A DNA stretch of 64,000 nt from Rhodothermales bacterium (GCA_024711125.1 JANJTM010000068.1:112435-176434), one strand, 5' to 3'. Positions 1-9,237 are shown, numbered from the stretch's first letter. The notes: generated by a model from the letters alone, not told the origin. Translations and numbers: made by a program.

Positions 1-480
1 CTTCCGGACGGCCTCGGAGTTGGTCCTCAGGTCGTCCAGGAGGTCCCGGAACCGGTCTGCGAGTCCGGCAGCGGCCAGTTCTTCTTCCAGTTCGCCGAGG
101 AGTTCGAGGTTCACCTCGGCGAAGTTGTTCACGAAGTTGAGCGGGTTCTTGATCTCGTGCGCGATGCCGGCGGTCATCTGGCCGAGGGAGGCGAGCTTCT
201 CCTGCTGGATGAGCTGCTCCTGGGCGGCTTTCAGCTCGCGCAGCGATTCTTCGAGGCGCGCGTTGATCTCCTCGACGGTCTTCCGCTTCTGCTCGAGCTC
301 GGCCACCGACTCGTCCAGGAAGACGGCCGTGGTCCGCTTGATCTTTTCCATGCGCTTGAGGCGGAATTCGAGCATTCCGACTTCCTCCTCGAGCGCGCCC
401 ATCGCCTGCAGAACGGCTGTCCTGGCATCCGCGTCCAGGCCGGCGACCAGCGCCCTGATGTCCTCGCGTGGCAGACTCAT
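1..480 (-). CDS. Sensor histidine kinase, 3' end cut by window
   Basis: The 160 visible residues are the N-terminal part of a soluble histidine kinase. Residues about 30-95 are charged and heptad-like, a likely signalling helix or coiled coil, and run into a dimerisation/phosphoacceptor helix with the H-box GIAHEIKNPLNFVNN, in which His108 would be phosphorylated. No membrane segment or recognisable sensor domain precedes the H-box. The catalytic ATPase domain lies beyond the window edge. The ATG at 480 overlaps the stop of the upstream FIST gene (ATGA), so it is translationally coupled as the third gene of a FIST-FIST-kinase operon. It probably receives its input from the FIST proteins; that link is inferred from gene order only. 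Confidence 0.85.
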   Translation of the reverse strand, partial: MSLPREDIRALVAGLDADARTAVLQAMGALEEEVGMLEFRLKRMEKIKRTTAVFLDESVAELEQKRKTVEEINARLEESLRELKAAQEQLIQQEKLASLGQMTAGIAHEIKNPLNFVNNFAEVNLELLGELEEELAAAGLADRFRDLLDDLRTNSEAVRK

Positions 481-1619
481 CGTTCCTTCAGCACGACGCA
501 GGCCGACGTGATGTTGTTGAGCTCGTTGCGGCCGCCGGTGACCCGCGCGATCTCCCCCACCGAGAAGAAACCGGCCAGCGGGGCGTCCCACAGCGCTCGC
601 ACGGTGTCGACCTCCCGCTTCAGCATCGGACCCATGGAGAGCCGCCGCCCCGCGCAGGAGAAATACACGATGGCGTCGGCCTCGGGAGCCCGCTCGGCTT
701 TCATGGCGCGGCAACCGTCGATGACCGCGTCGATGACATCCTCTTCGGGCGGAAGGGAGAACCGGATCCTGGAGCCCTGCGGCACCCGCCCGTTGCACAT
801 GACCGAACTGGTGGCATCGTCATAGACGAGTGACGGCCGCATCACCGTATTGCCCTCCTCCCGGATCAGTTGGGGCGGAAGGGACATGGCGAATTCCTCT
901 ATCCAGAATTCCGGCGTGAGCTCTTCGCGGGTACAGGCGCCCGAATACTTGATCATGAGGTCGAGCGCGGGCTCGCCGTCGATCTCGTGCACCCACATGC
1001 CCTCGCTCTTCGTGACCGTCTTGATCGGACCGACCGGCTTCCATCCGCACGTCGCGACCCCGCTGACGGCAACACGGTCGGCGTCGAGAATCATCATCAG
1101 CACTCCCCGATGAGAGTCGACGTCGGTCGAGAACACGGCGGCGTCGGCGACGGCAGGCTCCATCCCCGCCATGGCTCCGAAGATGTCGGCCCCGTCGCCC
1201 ACCACCGATTCGATGCCGGCGATGACGTCCTCGGCGATCGTCTCCATGTGACTCGTCATCACGAGGAACGCCGGATGTTTCACCCATTCGGCCGCCTTCC
1301 GGGCCATTTCGGCCGCGACATCGAACTCGGTGCCCGGTCCCAGGTCCCGGTACATCATCCGAAAGGCGGCGGGATCGAGATCGGTGAGCAGCACGGCCAC
1401 CGAGCCCATCCGGTACGCACCCTCGATGAACTCCCCGTACGTGGTACCGCCGAATACCTGGACGCCGCGGGCGGCGAACAGCGCGCGCAGTTCGGCCCGC
1501 TCCCAGGAAGCGGCCGCGAACACGAAGGCCTGGGTCGGCGTGAACCCGTCGGCGACAGCCCGGCCAAGCCGGTCTTCGAGTTCGGCCGTCGAATCGGCCT
1601 GTATCGACTTCGCTTTCAT
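477..1619 (-). CDS. FIST-domain sensory protein, second copy
   Basis: A 380-residue cytoplasmic protein with the FIST N domain in its first half and a FIST_C domain in its second half. The C-terminal segment contains a conserved-looking run GFFSVGEIARVTGGRNELNN, the usual end of FIST_C. FIST domains are proposed to bind small ligands, perhaps amino acids, and are found next to signal-transduction modules. It is a paralogue of the next gene upstream, with the same length and the shared stretches SEGMWVHE and CGW. No signal peptide or membrane segment is visible. Its ATG overlaps the upstream stop and its stop overlaps the kinase start, so all three are probably made in fixed ratio. Confidence 0.85.
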   Translation of the reverse strand: MKAKSIQADSTAELEDRLGRAVADGFTPTQAFVFAAASWERAELRALFAARGVQVFGGTTYGEFIEGAYRMGSVAVLLTDLDPAAFRMMYRDLGPGTEFDVAAEMARKAAEWVKHPAFLVMTSHMETIAEDVIAGIESVVGDGADIFGAMAGMEPAVADAAVFSTDVDSHRGVLMMILDADRVAVSGVATCGWKPVGPIKTVTKSEGMWVHEIDGEPALDLMIKYSGACTREELTPEFWIEEFAMSLPPQLIREEGNTVMRPSLVYDDATSSVMCNGRVPQGSRIRFSLPPEEDVIDAVIDGCRAMKAERAPEADAIVYFSCAGRRLSMGPMLKREVDTVRALWDAPLAGFFSVGEIARVTGGRNELNNITSACVVLKER

Positions 1620-2758
1620 GCTTCCACCTCCCTGAGCAGGACGCAGCAGGACGTCAGTGCATTGAATTCCAGGCTGCCGCCCGTGGCCCGCGCCATCTCG
1701 CCGCTCGAGAGCAGGCCCACCATCGAGGATCCCACCTGCCGGGCGGCCTGGCGGATTTCCCGGTTCATCCTCGGGCCCAGCGAATTGTGCCGACCTACGC
1801 AGGTGAAGTAGACGGTCGCCTCGACCTCCCCGAACGACCGTTGCAGATCCCGCACTTCCTCCAGGACCGATTCGATGACGTCGTCATCCGGTTCGATGGA
1901 AAAGCGCACCCGGTCGCCTTCCCGCATCTCGCCCGTGCACATGACCGACCGGGTCTGCTCGTCGAATACCAGTGCCGGTCGCATGATGGGATCTCCCTTC
2001 TCGCGCTGCAACTGCAGCGGGAGCGTATTGACCTCCAGCTCCCAGTTCTTGGGATCGCTCAGATCCATGTCCTCGCGACCGATGTAGCGCAGGATCGCGT
2101 CGAGCGCGGGCACGCCGTCGAGCTCGTGGACCCACATGCCCTCGCTTCTCGTGATGACCCGCGAGGCTCCGACGGCCTGCCAGCCGCACGTGGCCCTCGA
2201 GGCCATGCGCACACGGTCCGCATCCAGGATGAGGGTGACCATGCCGCGAACGGTGTGACGCTCCTCGGTGAACGCGAAGTTCTCCTGGTTGAGCAGGTCC
2301 ATGCCGGCGCCGGCGCCCGCCAGTTCCACCTCCGGGCCCAAGAGGGACTCGAACGTATGTACGATGGCCTCTCCGTTGGTCCTGAGATCGGCCGTCAGAA
2401 TCATGAACGAAGGCCGCTCGAACCGCTCCCTGGCTGCCTGGACCACCTGTGCGGTGACCTTCGTTTCGTCTCCGGGTTCGAAGTCGTCGACCCGGAGATC
2501 GAACCGATCCCTGGCCATGTCCATGAGGAGCACGGCGATCGTTCCGTCCCGGATGTCGCCCTCGGTGAACTCACCCCATGAACTGGACCCGAAGACCGAA
2601 ATTCCGTGTCGCGCGAAGGCCTGCTGAACGCGGGAGCGGTCATGCCTTATCCCCATGAATACGACGGCCAACGTGGGGCGAAAATCCGCGGTGGCCACCG
2701 AGGACAGCCAGGAATCCAGGGCTTCGACCTGGTCGAATTGATGGCTGCGCGATTTCAT
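1616..2758 (-). CDS. FIST-domain sensory protein, first copy
   Basis: A 380-residue protein with FIST N and FIST_C domains and no export signal, and the promoter-proximal gene of the FIST-FIST-histidine kinase operon. It shares landmarks with its downstream paralogue: CGWQAVG here against CGWKPVG there, RSEGMWVHELDG against KSEGMWVHEIDG, and a C-terminal GEMARATGG against GEIARVTGG. The N-terminal halves differ more, suggesting that the two copies sense different ligands or form a heteromer. The start is an ATG 60 bp from the end of the amidase gene behind it, so the two operons may be linked by read-through. Confidence 0.85.
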   Translation of the reverse strand: MKSRSHQFDQVEALDSWLSSVATADFRPTLAVVFMGIRHDRSRVQQAFARHGISVFGSSSWGEFTEGDIRDGTIAVLLMDMARDRFDLRVDDFEPGDETKVTAQVVQAARERFERPSFMILTADLRTNGEAIVHTFESLLGPEVELAGAGAGMDLLNQENFAFTEERHTVRGMVTLILDADRVRMASRATCGWQAVGASRVITRSEGMWVHELDGVPALDAILRYIGREDMDLSDPKNWELEVNTLPLQLQREKGDPIMRPALVFDEQTRSVMCTGEMREGDRVRFSIEPDDDVIESVLEEVRDLQRSFGEVEATVYFTCVGRHNSLGPRMNREIRQAARQVGSSMVGLLSSGEMARATGGSLEFNALTSCCVLLREVEA

Positions 2759-2818
2759 GGACCCGGCGGCGTGGATGGAAGGCGTCGAAGGATACGCAAA
2801 CCGCCGCGGACTGCGAAC

Positions 2819-5389
2819 TCACCGCACGAGGGTCATGGTGCGCGTGGCCGAGCCCGACGGGGTTTCGAGACGCGCGACGTACATCCCGGTGGCAAGTCCC
2901 GTGGCGTCGAAGCGCACTTCATGCCGTCCCGCCGGGTGCAGCCCGTCGACGAGCACCGAAACCTGCCGTCCCAGGACGTCATACACGACAAGGCGCACCC
3001 GGGAAGCCGCCGGTAGCGCGAAGGCGATCGTCGTGGTCGGATTGAACGGGTTCGGCCAGTTCTGCTCCAGGACGTATCCGCCGGGCAGGTCGGCCGCACT
3101 TTCCCCGGCCGTCGAGAACGCGTCGATGAGCTGCAGGTCATCGATCCAGATCGTGCCGGAGGCCGTGCCGGCGTCGGCCCGCGTGAGCTGGATGCTGTCG
3201 ATGCGGAGCGTACCCGTGACCGTGCCGTCTCCGATCCACGTGCCGGTCTGCCCGTCGTAGATGGCCCACGTGACCGGTTGCCATCCGTACCAGTCGACGG
3301 ATGTCCACGGACTGACCTCGTGGTTCGACGCCGCGGTCGCCGGCACGTTGTCGTCGATGGCGAAGCGGAATTTCGTGCCGCTTCCGTCCCCGAAGACCCA
3401 GGCGCGCAACTGCCTGGCGCTGTCGAAGGTGAGCGAACGGGGCGCACCGCCCCCGAGATACTGGCGGATCAGCGGCTCCGTAGCGGTCGCGTCCCATCCG
3501 TACGACAGGCGCATGGCGGTCGAGCCGCCGAACAGCGCGTTCGTCACCTGGGTGTCGGCCGCCATAGAGGTCTGCGTCGTGACGATTCCCGTCGTCGAGC
3601 CGCTCTGCTGCGGCTGCCACCAGTTCGTGGTCACACCGGTCTCGAAGTTGTCGATCGGGGTGACGTCTTCTTCGAGCGAGCCCGTCGTGAAGCTCAGCGT
3701 CTTCTGGTTCGGATCGGGATTCAGGAAGAGGTCGGCAACGCCGGGCGCGACGATGAACCGGTGCGCGGTGCCGGGAGCGAGTGGCTCGGACGGGAAGAAC
3801 GAGACGACGCCGCGCTCCCGCACGCGCCAATAGCGCACCTCGCCCGCGACGGGCACGGCCCCCGCGGTCCGCTCGAGACGAACGCGCGAGAACACGGTGG
3901 TCGAGTCCAGGGGCTCGTCGTACACGAACGTGACGACGGGTCTCAGCGCGACGTCCCTGGCGTTCTGGCGGGGAAACGACCCCGCGATCGCCGCCGGCTT
4001 CGTGTCCGGGAAGCCCGTCGTGAACGACATGGCGAAGACGCCGCCCGCCGCACCGTCGGCATCGCCGTCGAACGGGTGGCCGTAGGCCCCGACCGCGGTC
4101 TCGGCGATACGGAGCGTGTAGAACGTTCGAGCACGCAGCGAATCCGGGCGGAAGATCAACCGCCGGTCCCCGTTGGTCCACGAGAAGGTGCCGGTGGCCG
4201 ACGGCTCGAGCGAAAAGGCCGCCTCGGTTGCGGCCCGTTCCATGGGCCTCGAGAAATTGACCTGGATCGCGTCGGTGACGCGGAACGGGTCCTGTCCGGC
4301 CGTCGGGGTCGTCGTCGCGACGGTCGGGGGCACCGTCGAGACGAGCCCGATGTCGTGGTGGGTGAACACGCCGCCGGGCGCTTCCACCGAGCCCGTGTAC
4401 GGCTCGAAACCGGGCGCCTCGGCCGTCACATCGTGCAGCGTGCCCGCGAGTCCATCCAGATAGTAGAACCCGTTTCGCAGGGCCTGGGGGTCGTTCGAGA
4501 ACTGGCGGAAGAGCGACTCCCAGGTATCGGTCGTGTACGTGGTGTCTCCGACACTGACGACGGCGCCGTTGATCGGATCGCCCGATTCGATGTCCCGCAC
4601 GATACCCGTGACGATCTGTTCGGGCGGATGCGGCAGCCCGTGGAAATCGAGGATGCCCCAGTACTCGGCCCGCGCCTCCATGCGCTTCCAGTCGGCGTTC
4701 ATGTTGCGCTGGTTCTGGGTCGGATTCGTGTGGAATCCGGCCTCGCCGAGCGCGCTCGCCATGTTCGTGTAGCTCTGCACGTAGTTGCGCGAGCCGCCTT
4801 TTCCGCTCGAGAGCACGTTGGCACGGCAGCTCGAAACGCCGTAGAAATCGCACTCGCCCCAGATGCCTCCGTTCGACTTGGGGATACGCATGCCGTCGGC
4901 CAGCGAGTTGGCCAGGAGTTGCGCCATGCGCTTGCCGCCGTTGGGCACGGCCTCCGACCGGTCCTGGTACTGCGGCCAGAGCACGAAGAGGTTGTTGGCC
5001 TCCGGCCCCGCGGCGTTCGAGTGGATCGACAGGAAGAAGTCGCTGCCGGTCGCGTTCGCGAAATCGACCCGCTGCGAGAGGTCCGGATTGACGTCGTCGG
5101 TCGTGCGCGAGATGTAGACCGTATCGATGTCGGTCGTCTCGAGTAGTAGTCGACGCAGCTCGAGACCGATCGCGAGCACCTTGCGGGCCTCGGAATAGCC
5201 CGCGTAGCCCACGTTTCCGTTCTGGCCGTGGCCGGGGTCGAGGAAGATCTTCCAGCCGGAGAGCCCGGTGACCGGGGGCGCGGCGGGTCGCACGATGGGC
5301 TGGGCGACGGCGGAGGCCGGAAATCCGGCGGTCAGTAGGGCGACCCCGAAGGCCGCGGCGAGCATTCTCGTCTTCATGGCGCGGCTCAT
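2819..5389 (-). CDS. N-acetylmuramoyl-L-alanine amidase with T9SS sorting domain
   Basis: An 856-residue exported zinc amidase (amidase_3 fold) expected to cleave the amide bond between MurNAc and the stem peptide of peptidoglycan. A signal peptide ends near residue 29 (ASAVAQ). Candidate zinc ligands are His54 (DPGHG), Glu67 and His123 (SIHSN); Glu216 in GEAGFHTNP is the likely catalytic glutamate. After residue 255 come a carboxypeptidase-regulatory-like domain, two Ig-like domains, a jelly-roll-like module and a C-terminal Por secretion tail (NWPNPFNP, then GMYVARLE). The start at 5389 overlaps the stop of the upstream propeller gene (ATGA); a second ATG at 5377 is possible. A cell-surface or secreted enzyme is expected. 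Known: T9SS tails direct export across the outer membrane. Inferred: its physiological substrate. Confidence 0.88.
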   Translation of the reverse strand: MSRAMKTRMLAAAFGVALLTAGFPASAVAQPIVRPAAPPVTGLSGWKIFLDPGHGQNGNVGYAGYSEARKVLAIGLELRRLLLETTDIDTVYISRTTDDVNPDLSQRVDFANATGSDFFLSIHSNAAGPEANNLFVLWPQYQDRSEAVPNGGKRMAQLLANSLADGMRIPKSNGGIWGECDFYGVSSCRANVLSSGKGGSRNYVQSYTNMASALGEAGFHTNPTQNQRNMNADWKRMEARAEYWGILDFHGLPHPPEQIVTGIVRDIESGDPINGAVVSVGDTTYTTDTWESLFRQFSNDPQALRNGFYYLDGLAGTLHDVTAEAPGFEPYTGSVEAPGGVFTHHDIGLVSTVPPTVATTTPTAGQDPFRVTDAIQVNFSRPMERAATEAAFSLEPSATGTFSWTNGDRRLIFRPDSLRARTFYTLRIAETAVGAYGHPFDGDADGAAGGVFAMSFTTGFPDTKPAAIAGSFPRQNARDVALRPVVTFVYDEPLDSTTVFSRVRLERTAGAVPVAGEVRYWRVRERGVVSFFPSEPLAPGTAHRFIVAPGVADLFLNPDPNQKTLSFTTGSLEEDVTPIDNFETGVTTNWWQPQQSGSTTGIVTTQTSMAADTQVTNALFGGSTAMRLSYGWDATATEPLIRQYLGGGAPRSLTFDSARQLRAWVFGDGSGTKFRFAIDDNVPATAASNHEVSPWTSVDWYGWQPVTWAIYDGQTGTWIGDGTVTGTLRIDSIQLTRADAGTASGTIWIDDLQLIDAFSTAGESAADLPGGYVLEQNWPNPFNPTTTIAFALPAASRVRLVVYDVLGRQVSVLVDGLHPAGRHEVRFDATGLATGMYVARLETPSGSATRTMTLVR

Positions 5390-6360
5390 CGGGCGACGGG
5401 GAGGAGGTAGATCACACCGTCGACGAGGTCGTCGTAGGCGATGCGCGTTCCGTCCGGGGACCAGGACGGGTTCATTTCGAGGCGGTCTGCCGTGTCGGTG
5501 AGTCGAACCTCGGCCGAGCCGTCGGCGCGCACGGCCCACAGGTCGCTCGCGGTGAAGCGCTCCCCGTCGTCCTCGGTGCGCATCAGGACGAGCCAGCTTC
5601 CGTCCGGAGACCACTGTGGGCGGTTGCCCGGGCCGACGTCGACCGGCGTGGCCTCGAGGTCGTCGAGGCTCACGATGTGCACGTTGCCTCCGACCACTTC
5701 GAATGCGGCCGCGCGGCCGTCGGGCGACGCGGCGAGGTTGATCAGCGCCTGCCCCTCGAAGACGTCGAGCCGGCGCATCGCGCCGGTCGTCGCGTCGGCC
5801 AGCATCAGCCGGGCGTCGTCCAGGACCAGGAACCGGTCGGGACGGCCGGCCTTGGCCGCCGTCGGGGGAAGGGGCGTGCGGAAGGACGCGACGGTCTGGT
5901 CCGTGGGGAGGGCGACTTCCGTGCCGCCCGGCACGAAGACCGGGAGCGCCGCGAAGGTCGAGCGTGGGGCGACGACCTCGGTTTCGGCCGCCGTCGTGGC
6001 ATCGTAGAGGCGCACCGACTGCGTACGCCGGCCGTCTGCCTGCCGGACCGTGCGGGCGAGGAGCGCCGAACCGTCGGGGCTCCAGGCGAAGCCGAAGCCG
6101 GCCGAAGCCGCGTCGGTGACACGGCGGGAGCGCCCGGAATCGAGGTCGTGGACCCACAGGCCCGCGAAGCCTTCGCTGGTGAAGGCAAGGCGGCTTCCGT
6201 CGGGCGAGAAGCGGGGATGGGAATAGGGGCCGTCGTCGGTGCCGGTGACGCGCTCGGGGGCGCCAGTGGCCCGGGGCAGGCCCTGCGCGCGGGCGCCGGT
6301 CGCGAGGAGCAGGAGGGAGAAGGCGGCCGGAAGGGCGGCGGCCCGGATCGGAAGGCGCAT
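5386..6360 (-). CDS. TolB-like WD40/PD40 beta-propeller protein, exported
   Basis: A 324-residue protein with a clear signal peptide (hydrophobic core, cleavage near ARAQ at residue 26) followed by TolB-type PD40 repeats. The repeat motifs are FSPDGSRLAF, WSPDGSALLA, ASPDGRAAAF, WSPDGSWLVL and WSPDGTRIAY, giving about five or six blades. Such propellers are usually protein-binding scaffolds in the periplasm or on the surface. No catalytic motif is visible. It is coupled by a 4-nt overlap to the downstream amidase, so it may bind the amidase or the cell wall. The true partner is unknown. Confidence 0.75.
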   Translation of the reverse strand: MRLPIRAAALPAAFSLLLLATGARAQGLPRATGAPERVTGTDDGPYSHPRFSPDGSRLAFTSEGFAGLWVHDLDSGRSRRVTDAASAGFGFAWSPDGSALLARTVRQADGRRTQSVRLYDATTAAETEVVAPRSTFAALPVFVPGGTEVALPTDQTVASFRTPLPPTAAKAGRPDRFLVLDDARLMLADATTGAMRRLDVFEGQALINLAASPDGRAAAFEVVGGNVHIVSLDDLEATPVDVGPGNRPQWSPDGSWLVLMRTEDDGERFTASDLWAVRADGSAEVRLTDTADRLEMNPSWSPDGTRIAYDDLVDGVIYLLPVAR

Positions 6361-6691
6361 GGAAACGGGGTCGGTTCGAGCCCCTACCTACCCCTCGCCG
6401 GCGGCGAGGTTGCCGCCCACGGTTACTCACCGCATCGATCGTGCGCCCACGGGGACAGGAACGGCCGCTCCCAATCCCCCTTCTTCGGTTCGGAAGAAGC
6501 ATGAAAGTGGGATTTTGGCTCGGATTCCATGTATTTGGCCCCAAAAACGGGCGAATACATCGACTTTCCGCCCTTTTACGACGTTTTGACCCCTAAAAGC
6601 GGGTGAATACATCGACTATCCGCCCTTTTACGACGTTTTGCCCCCCCCAAAGCGGATGTGGCACGCAGCCCGCCGTGCAAGCCTGGCACGA
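6361..6691. other. Intergenic region with tandem repeat and hairpins
   Basis: About 330 bp between the sulfatase stop and the start of the propeller gene, both on the minus strand. The half next to the propeller gene is GC-rich and shows nothing clear. The half next to the sulfatase is AT-richer, contains short homopolymers (eight C in a row) and holds two 52-bp direct repeats plus two inverted repeats: CTTCTTC/GAAGAAG near 6480, and ATGTATT/AATACAT around 6530-6560. I see no convincing coding sequence. Confidence 0.6.
6553..6656. repeat. 52-bp direct repeat, two copies
   Basis: Two adjacent copies begin with GAATACATCGACT at 6553 and 6605. They share the run TCCGCCCTTTTACGACGTTT and differ at only a few positions, mainly in the C-rich end. 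The sequence just before copy 1 (TTGGCCCCAAAAACGGGCG) looks like the degenerate end of a third unit. It lies 36-139 nt downstream of the sulfatase stop. Islands in the same 3' position occur near 28617 and 40658. Confidence 0.85.
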
Positions 6692-8089
6692 TCACTTCCG
6701 AACGGGCATCTTCGCTCCCGACGACTCCAGCCACGCGTCCAACCTGGCCTTCATGGCTGCGGCACGGTCGGGCTCGGCGGCCGAGAGATCCCGGGTTTCT
6801 CCCGGGTCGTTCGCCAGGCTGAAGAGCTCGACCGAACCGTCGTCGTAGAACTCGATCAGCTTGTACGAACCCTCGCGCACGGCCCCGGCCAGCCGGTTTT
6901 CGCCGTGGAACGCGTAGTTCGGATAGTGGAAGAACACCGCATCGCGCTCCGGCGCCGCTCCCCCCGTGGCGAGCCCGAGCAGGCTGACACCGTCGAGGGG
7001 CGTCGCGGGATCGGGCGCGAGGCCCGCGGCTTCGAGGAAGGTCGGGTAGAAGTCCATGCTGACGGCCGGAACGTCGGTGACCGAGCCAGCCGGCACGCGC
7101 CCGGTCCACCGCATGACGAGCGGAACCCGGATTCCGCCCTCGTAGAGATGGCCCTTCACGCCGCGCAGGGGCTTCGCGTCGGCGACGCCGCCGTACGGGC
7201 CGTTGTCCGAGGTGAAGACGATGAGCGTTTCGCCTCCGATTCCCATCGAGTCGATCGCGGCGACGATGCGCCCCACGGCCCGGTCGAGCGCCTCGATCTG
7301 GGCGGCATAGCGCTGCGCCGATTCGAGCCCGTCGCCGTGGTCGACGAACCCGTCCCGTGCCGTCCACTTGGCCACCAGGTCCTCGGGCGCGTCCATCGGC
7401 CAGTGCACGACGTAGTTCCATAGCGCCACGAAGAACGGGCGGTCTCCGGCCTCCTTCATGAACCCGATCGCGTCGTCGGCGAGCCGGTCGTCCAGGAACT
7501 CGCCGGGCCTCCGATCCTCGATGGCGGGGTTGCGGTACGGATCGAAGTAGGAGGGGGGACCTCCGAAACTCGTTCCGCCCACGTTCACGTCGAAGCCCTG
7601 GTGCTCGGGCCGGCGGTCCGGCTCGACGGTGGCCTGTTCGGAATTGACGCCCGAGAGGTGCCACTTTCCGAAGAAACCCGTGGCGTACCCGGCCTCCTTG
7701 AGGCGTTCGGCGATCGTCACGTAGGAGAGGTCGAGATGGTTCCGCATCTCGGCGGCCCGCATCGTCGCGCCGAGGGGCTCGAACTGGGCCTGGTCTCCCG
7801 TGATGTGGTTCGTGATGTGCAGCCGGGCGGGCGACTGGCCCGTCATGATGGCGGCCCGGGTCGGGGAGCAGACGGGCGACGCGGCATACGCGTCGGTGAA
7901 GCGGATGCCCTCGGCCGCGAGACGGTCCAGGTTCGGTGTCTCGAGGAGGGTGTTGCCCTGGAATCCGACGTCCATCCAGCCCATGTCGTCGACGAGGACC
8001 AGGACGATGTTGGGCGGACGGGTCGGCTCGGGCTCGGGCGTGGAGCACGCGGCCAGGACGGCGAGTGCCGCCAGGAGCATCCTGCGCAT
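6692..8089 (-). CDS. Arylsulfatase-family lipoprotein
   Basis: A 465-residue sulfatase that would hydrolyse sulfate esters, probably on sulfated glycans. The catalytic motif is Cys74-Ser-Pro-Thr-Arg78 (VCSPTRAAIMTG), a Cys-type site that needs conversion to formylglycine. Metal-binding aspartates are at 34-35 (VLVDDMG), and a second metal motif FTSDNGPYGG and the FGKWHL element are present. A lipobox (VLAAC, Cys15) indicates a lipoprotein. The chosen ATG at 8089 gives this signal. It lies 23 nt behind the saccharopine-dehydrogenase-like gene and is probably co-transcribed. No formylglycine-generating enzyme is seen in the window. Family assignment is secure; the substrate is unknown. Confidence 0.9.
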   Translation of the reverse strand: MRRMLLAALAVLAACSTPEPEPTRPPNIVLVLVDDMGWMDVGFQGNTLLETPNLDRLAAEGIRFTDAYAASPVCSPTRAAIMTGQSPARLHITNHITGDQAQFEPLGATMRAAEMRNHLDLSYVTIAERLKEAGYATGFFGKWHLSGVNSEQATVEPDRRPEHQGFDVNVGGTSFGGPPSYFDPYRNPAIEDRRPGEFLDDRLADDAIGFMKEAGDRPFFVALWNYVVHWPMDAPEDLVAKWTARDGFVDHGDGLESAQRYAAQIEALDRAVGRIVAAIDSMGIGGETLIVFTSDNGPYGGVADAKPLRGVKGHLYEGGIRVPLVMRWTGRVPAGSVTDVPAVSMDFYPTFLEAAGLAPDPATPLDGVSLLGLATGGAAPERDAVFFHYPNYAFHGENRLAGAVREGSYKLIEFYDDGSVELFSLANDPGETRDLSAAEPDRAAAMKARLDAWLESSGAKMPVRK

Positions 8090-8112
8090 GGGGTTCCGGG
8101 TTCGTGGGCCGT

Positions 8113-9237
8113 TCAGGGGGTCGGCTCCAAGGTATCGAATCGGCGCAACTCGTGCCGGACGCCCCACCGGGCGAGATCGTCCAGCGTGCGCTCGGGGTCC
8201 ACGAGGAGACCCATGCAGTGAAGGCCCGGTCGTGCCGACGTGCCGTCGAGCAGTTGTCCGATGCACGAAACGACCGGCAATACCGTGAACCCGTAGGCCG
8301 AGTCGCAGGTCGTGCGCAACTCCAGACGGGTCGGTCTGCCGTCGGACCGTCCGTCGGCGAGCAGGACGAAGACGACACCCTCCGGCGTGCGGGAGAACCG
8401 GTTGATGCCGAACGCCAGCGCGCGCGCCCAGAAGTTGCGCAGGAGGCCCCTGCGCAGCGCGAACGACAGCGCGGCGAGCGGAAAGACGACGTAGTCGGTG
8501 AAGGAGTTGAACCCGGCCACGTAGACGCCGGCCTGCCGCAGCCCCAGCTTCGCAGGGAGCTCCCGCATTTCCACGAGATCCATGGGCCAACACGCCCGGC
8601 GGCCGAAATCCGGCCCGAAATCGACGCGCAGGGCATCCTTCGACCCGGCGCGTCGCCATGCGCCGCCGTCCCACACGTCCGCATGGAAATCGGCCACCAT
8701 GTCGACGATCTCGGCGATCGACCGCGGATCCTCGACGCGTTCGTGCATCACGAACGCGACGCGGGCCGTGTCGAACCGATCGAAAAGGGAGGCGCCGCGG
8801 CGGACGTAGACGGCCGGAAGGCCGGGGTGGAAACCGCCCTGGGTTACCAGGACGCGGTCTTCGGCGAGCGCGCGGGTGGCAAGCGGGGCGAGGCGATCGG
8901 GCGTGGTCGGGTCGAAGAACAGGTCCACGTAGTCGGCCCCGGCATCGAGCGCCGCGCCCGCGATGCGGGGGGCGTCCGGCGCGGACGTGGTGGCGGCGAC
9001 GACGACCCGGGCGCCCGCGACGGCCGGCGAGAGGCTGTCGGCTTGCGAGGTATCCACGGTCCGTGCCTCGGCGCGTCCGGGGAACGCACGGTCGAGTTCG
9101 GCGGACAGTTCGACAGCCTTCCGGGCATCGCGGCCCGCGACGGCCACGCGCGCGTCGGTCCGGGCGAGCAACTCCCGGCAGAGTCGCCGTCCGGCGCCTC
9201 CGTATCCTCCGAGGACCACGACGAGATGGTTTTCCAT
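8113..9237 (-). CDS. Saccharopine dehydrogenase-like NAD(P)-binding protein
   Basis: A 374-residue cytoplasmic oxidoreductase. The N-terminus is a Rossmann fold (VVVLGGYGGAGRRLCREL, a variant GxGxxG), followed by AGARVVVAATT and LDAGADYVDL, typical of the saccharopine dehydrogenase NADP-binding family. The C-terminal half has a hydrophobic stretch around FPLAALSFALRRGLLRNF. Many members of this family are trans-acting enoyl reductases or uncharacterised, so lysine metabolism should not be assumed. It lies between the sulfatase and the aminotransferase on the same strand with short gaps. Confidence 0.7.
   Translation of the reverse strand: MENHLVVVLGGYGGAGRRLCRELLARTDARVAVAGRDARKAVELSAELDRAFPGRAEARTVDTSQADSLSPAVAGARVVVAATTSAPDAPRIAGAALDAGADYVDLFFDPTTPDRLAPLATRALAEDRVLVTQGGFHPGLPAVYVRRGASLFDRFDTARVAFVMHERVEDPRSIAEIVDMVADFHADVWDGGAWRRAGSKDALRVDFGPDFGRRACWPMDLVEMRELPAKLGLRQAGVYVAGFNSFTDYVVFPLAALSFALRRGLLRNFWARALAFGINRFSRTPEGVVFVLLADGRSDGRPTRLELRTTCDSAYGFTVLPVVSCIGQLLDGTSARPGLHCMGLLVDPERTLDDLARWGVRHELRRFDTLEPTP

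Noticed and set aside
3278..5146. Long plus-strand frame opposite the amidase gene
   Set aside because: It is a shadow of the amidase coding frame: Arg/Gly/Val-rich, no domain, and due to the high GC of third positions.
6427..6612. Small minus-strand frame in the 6.5-kb island
   Set aside because: It runs through the tandem repeat and has no homology or start context; more likely repeat DNA.
8113..9237. Lysine-pathway saccharopine dehydrogenase
   Set aside because: Only the NAD(P)-binding fold is shared; no catalytic-domain signature or lysine pathway genes are near.
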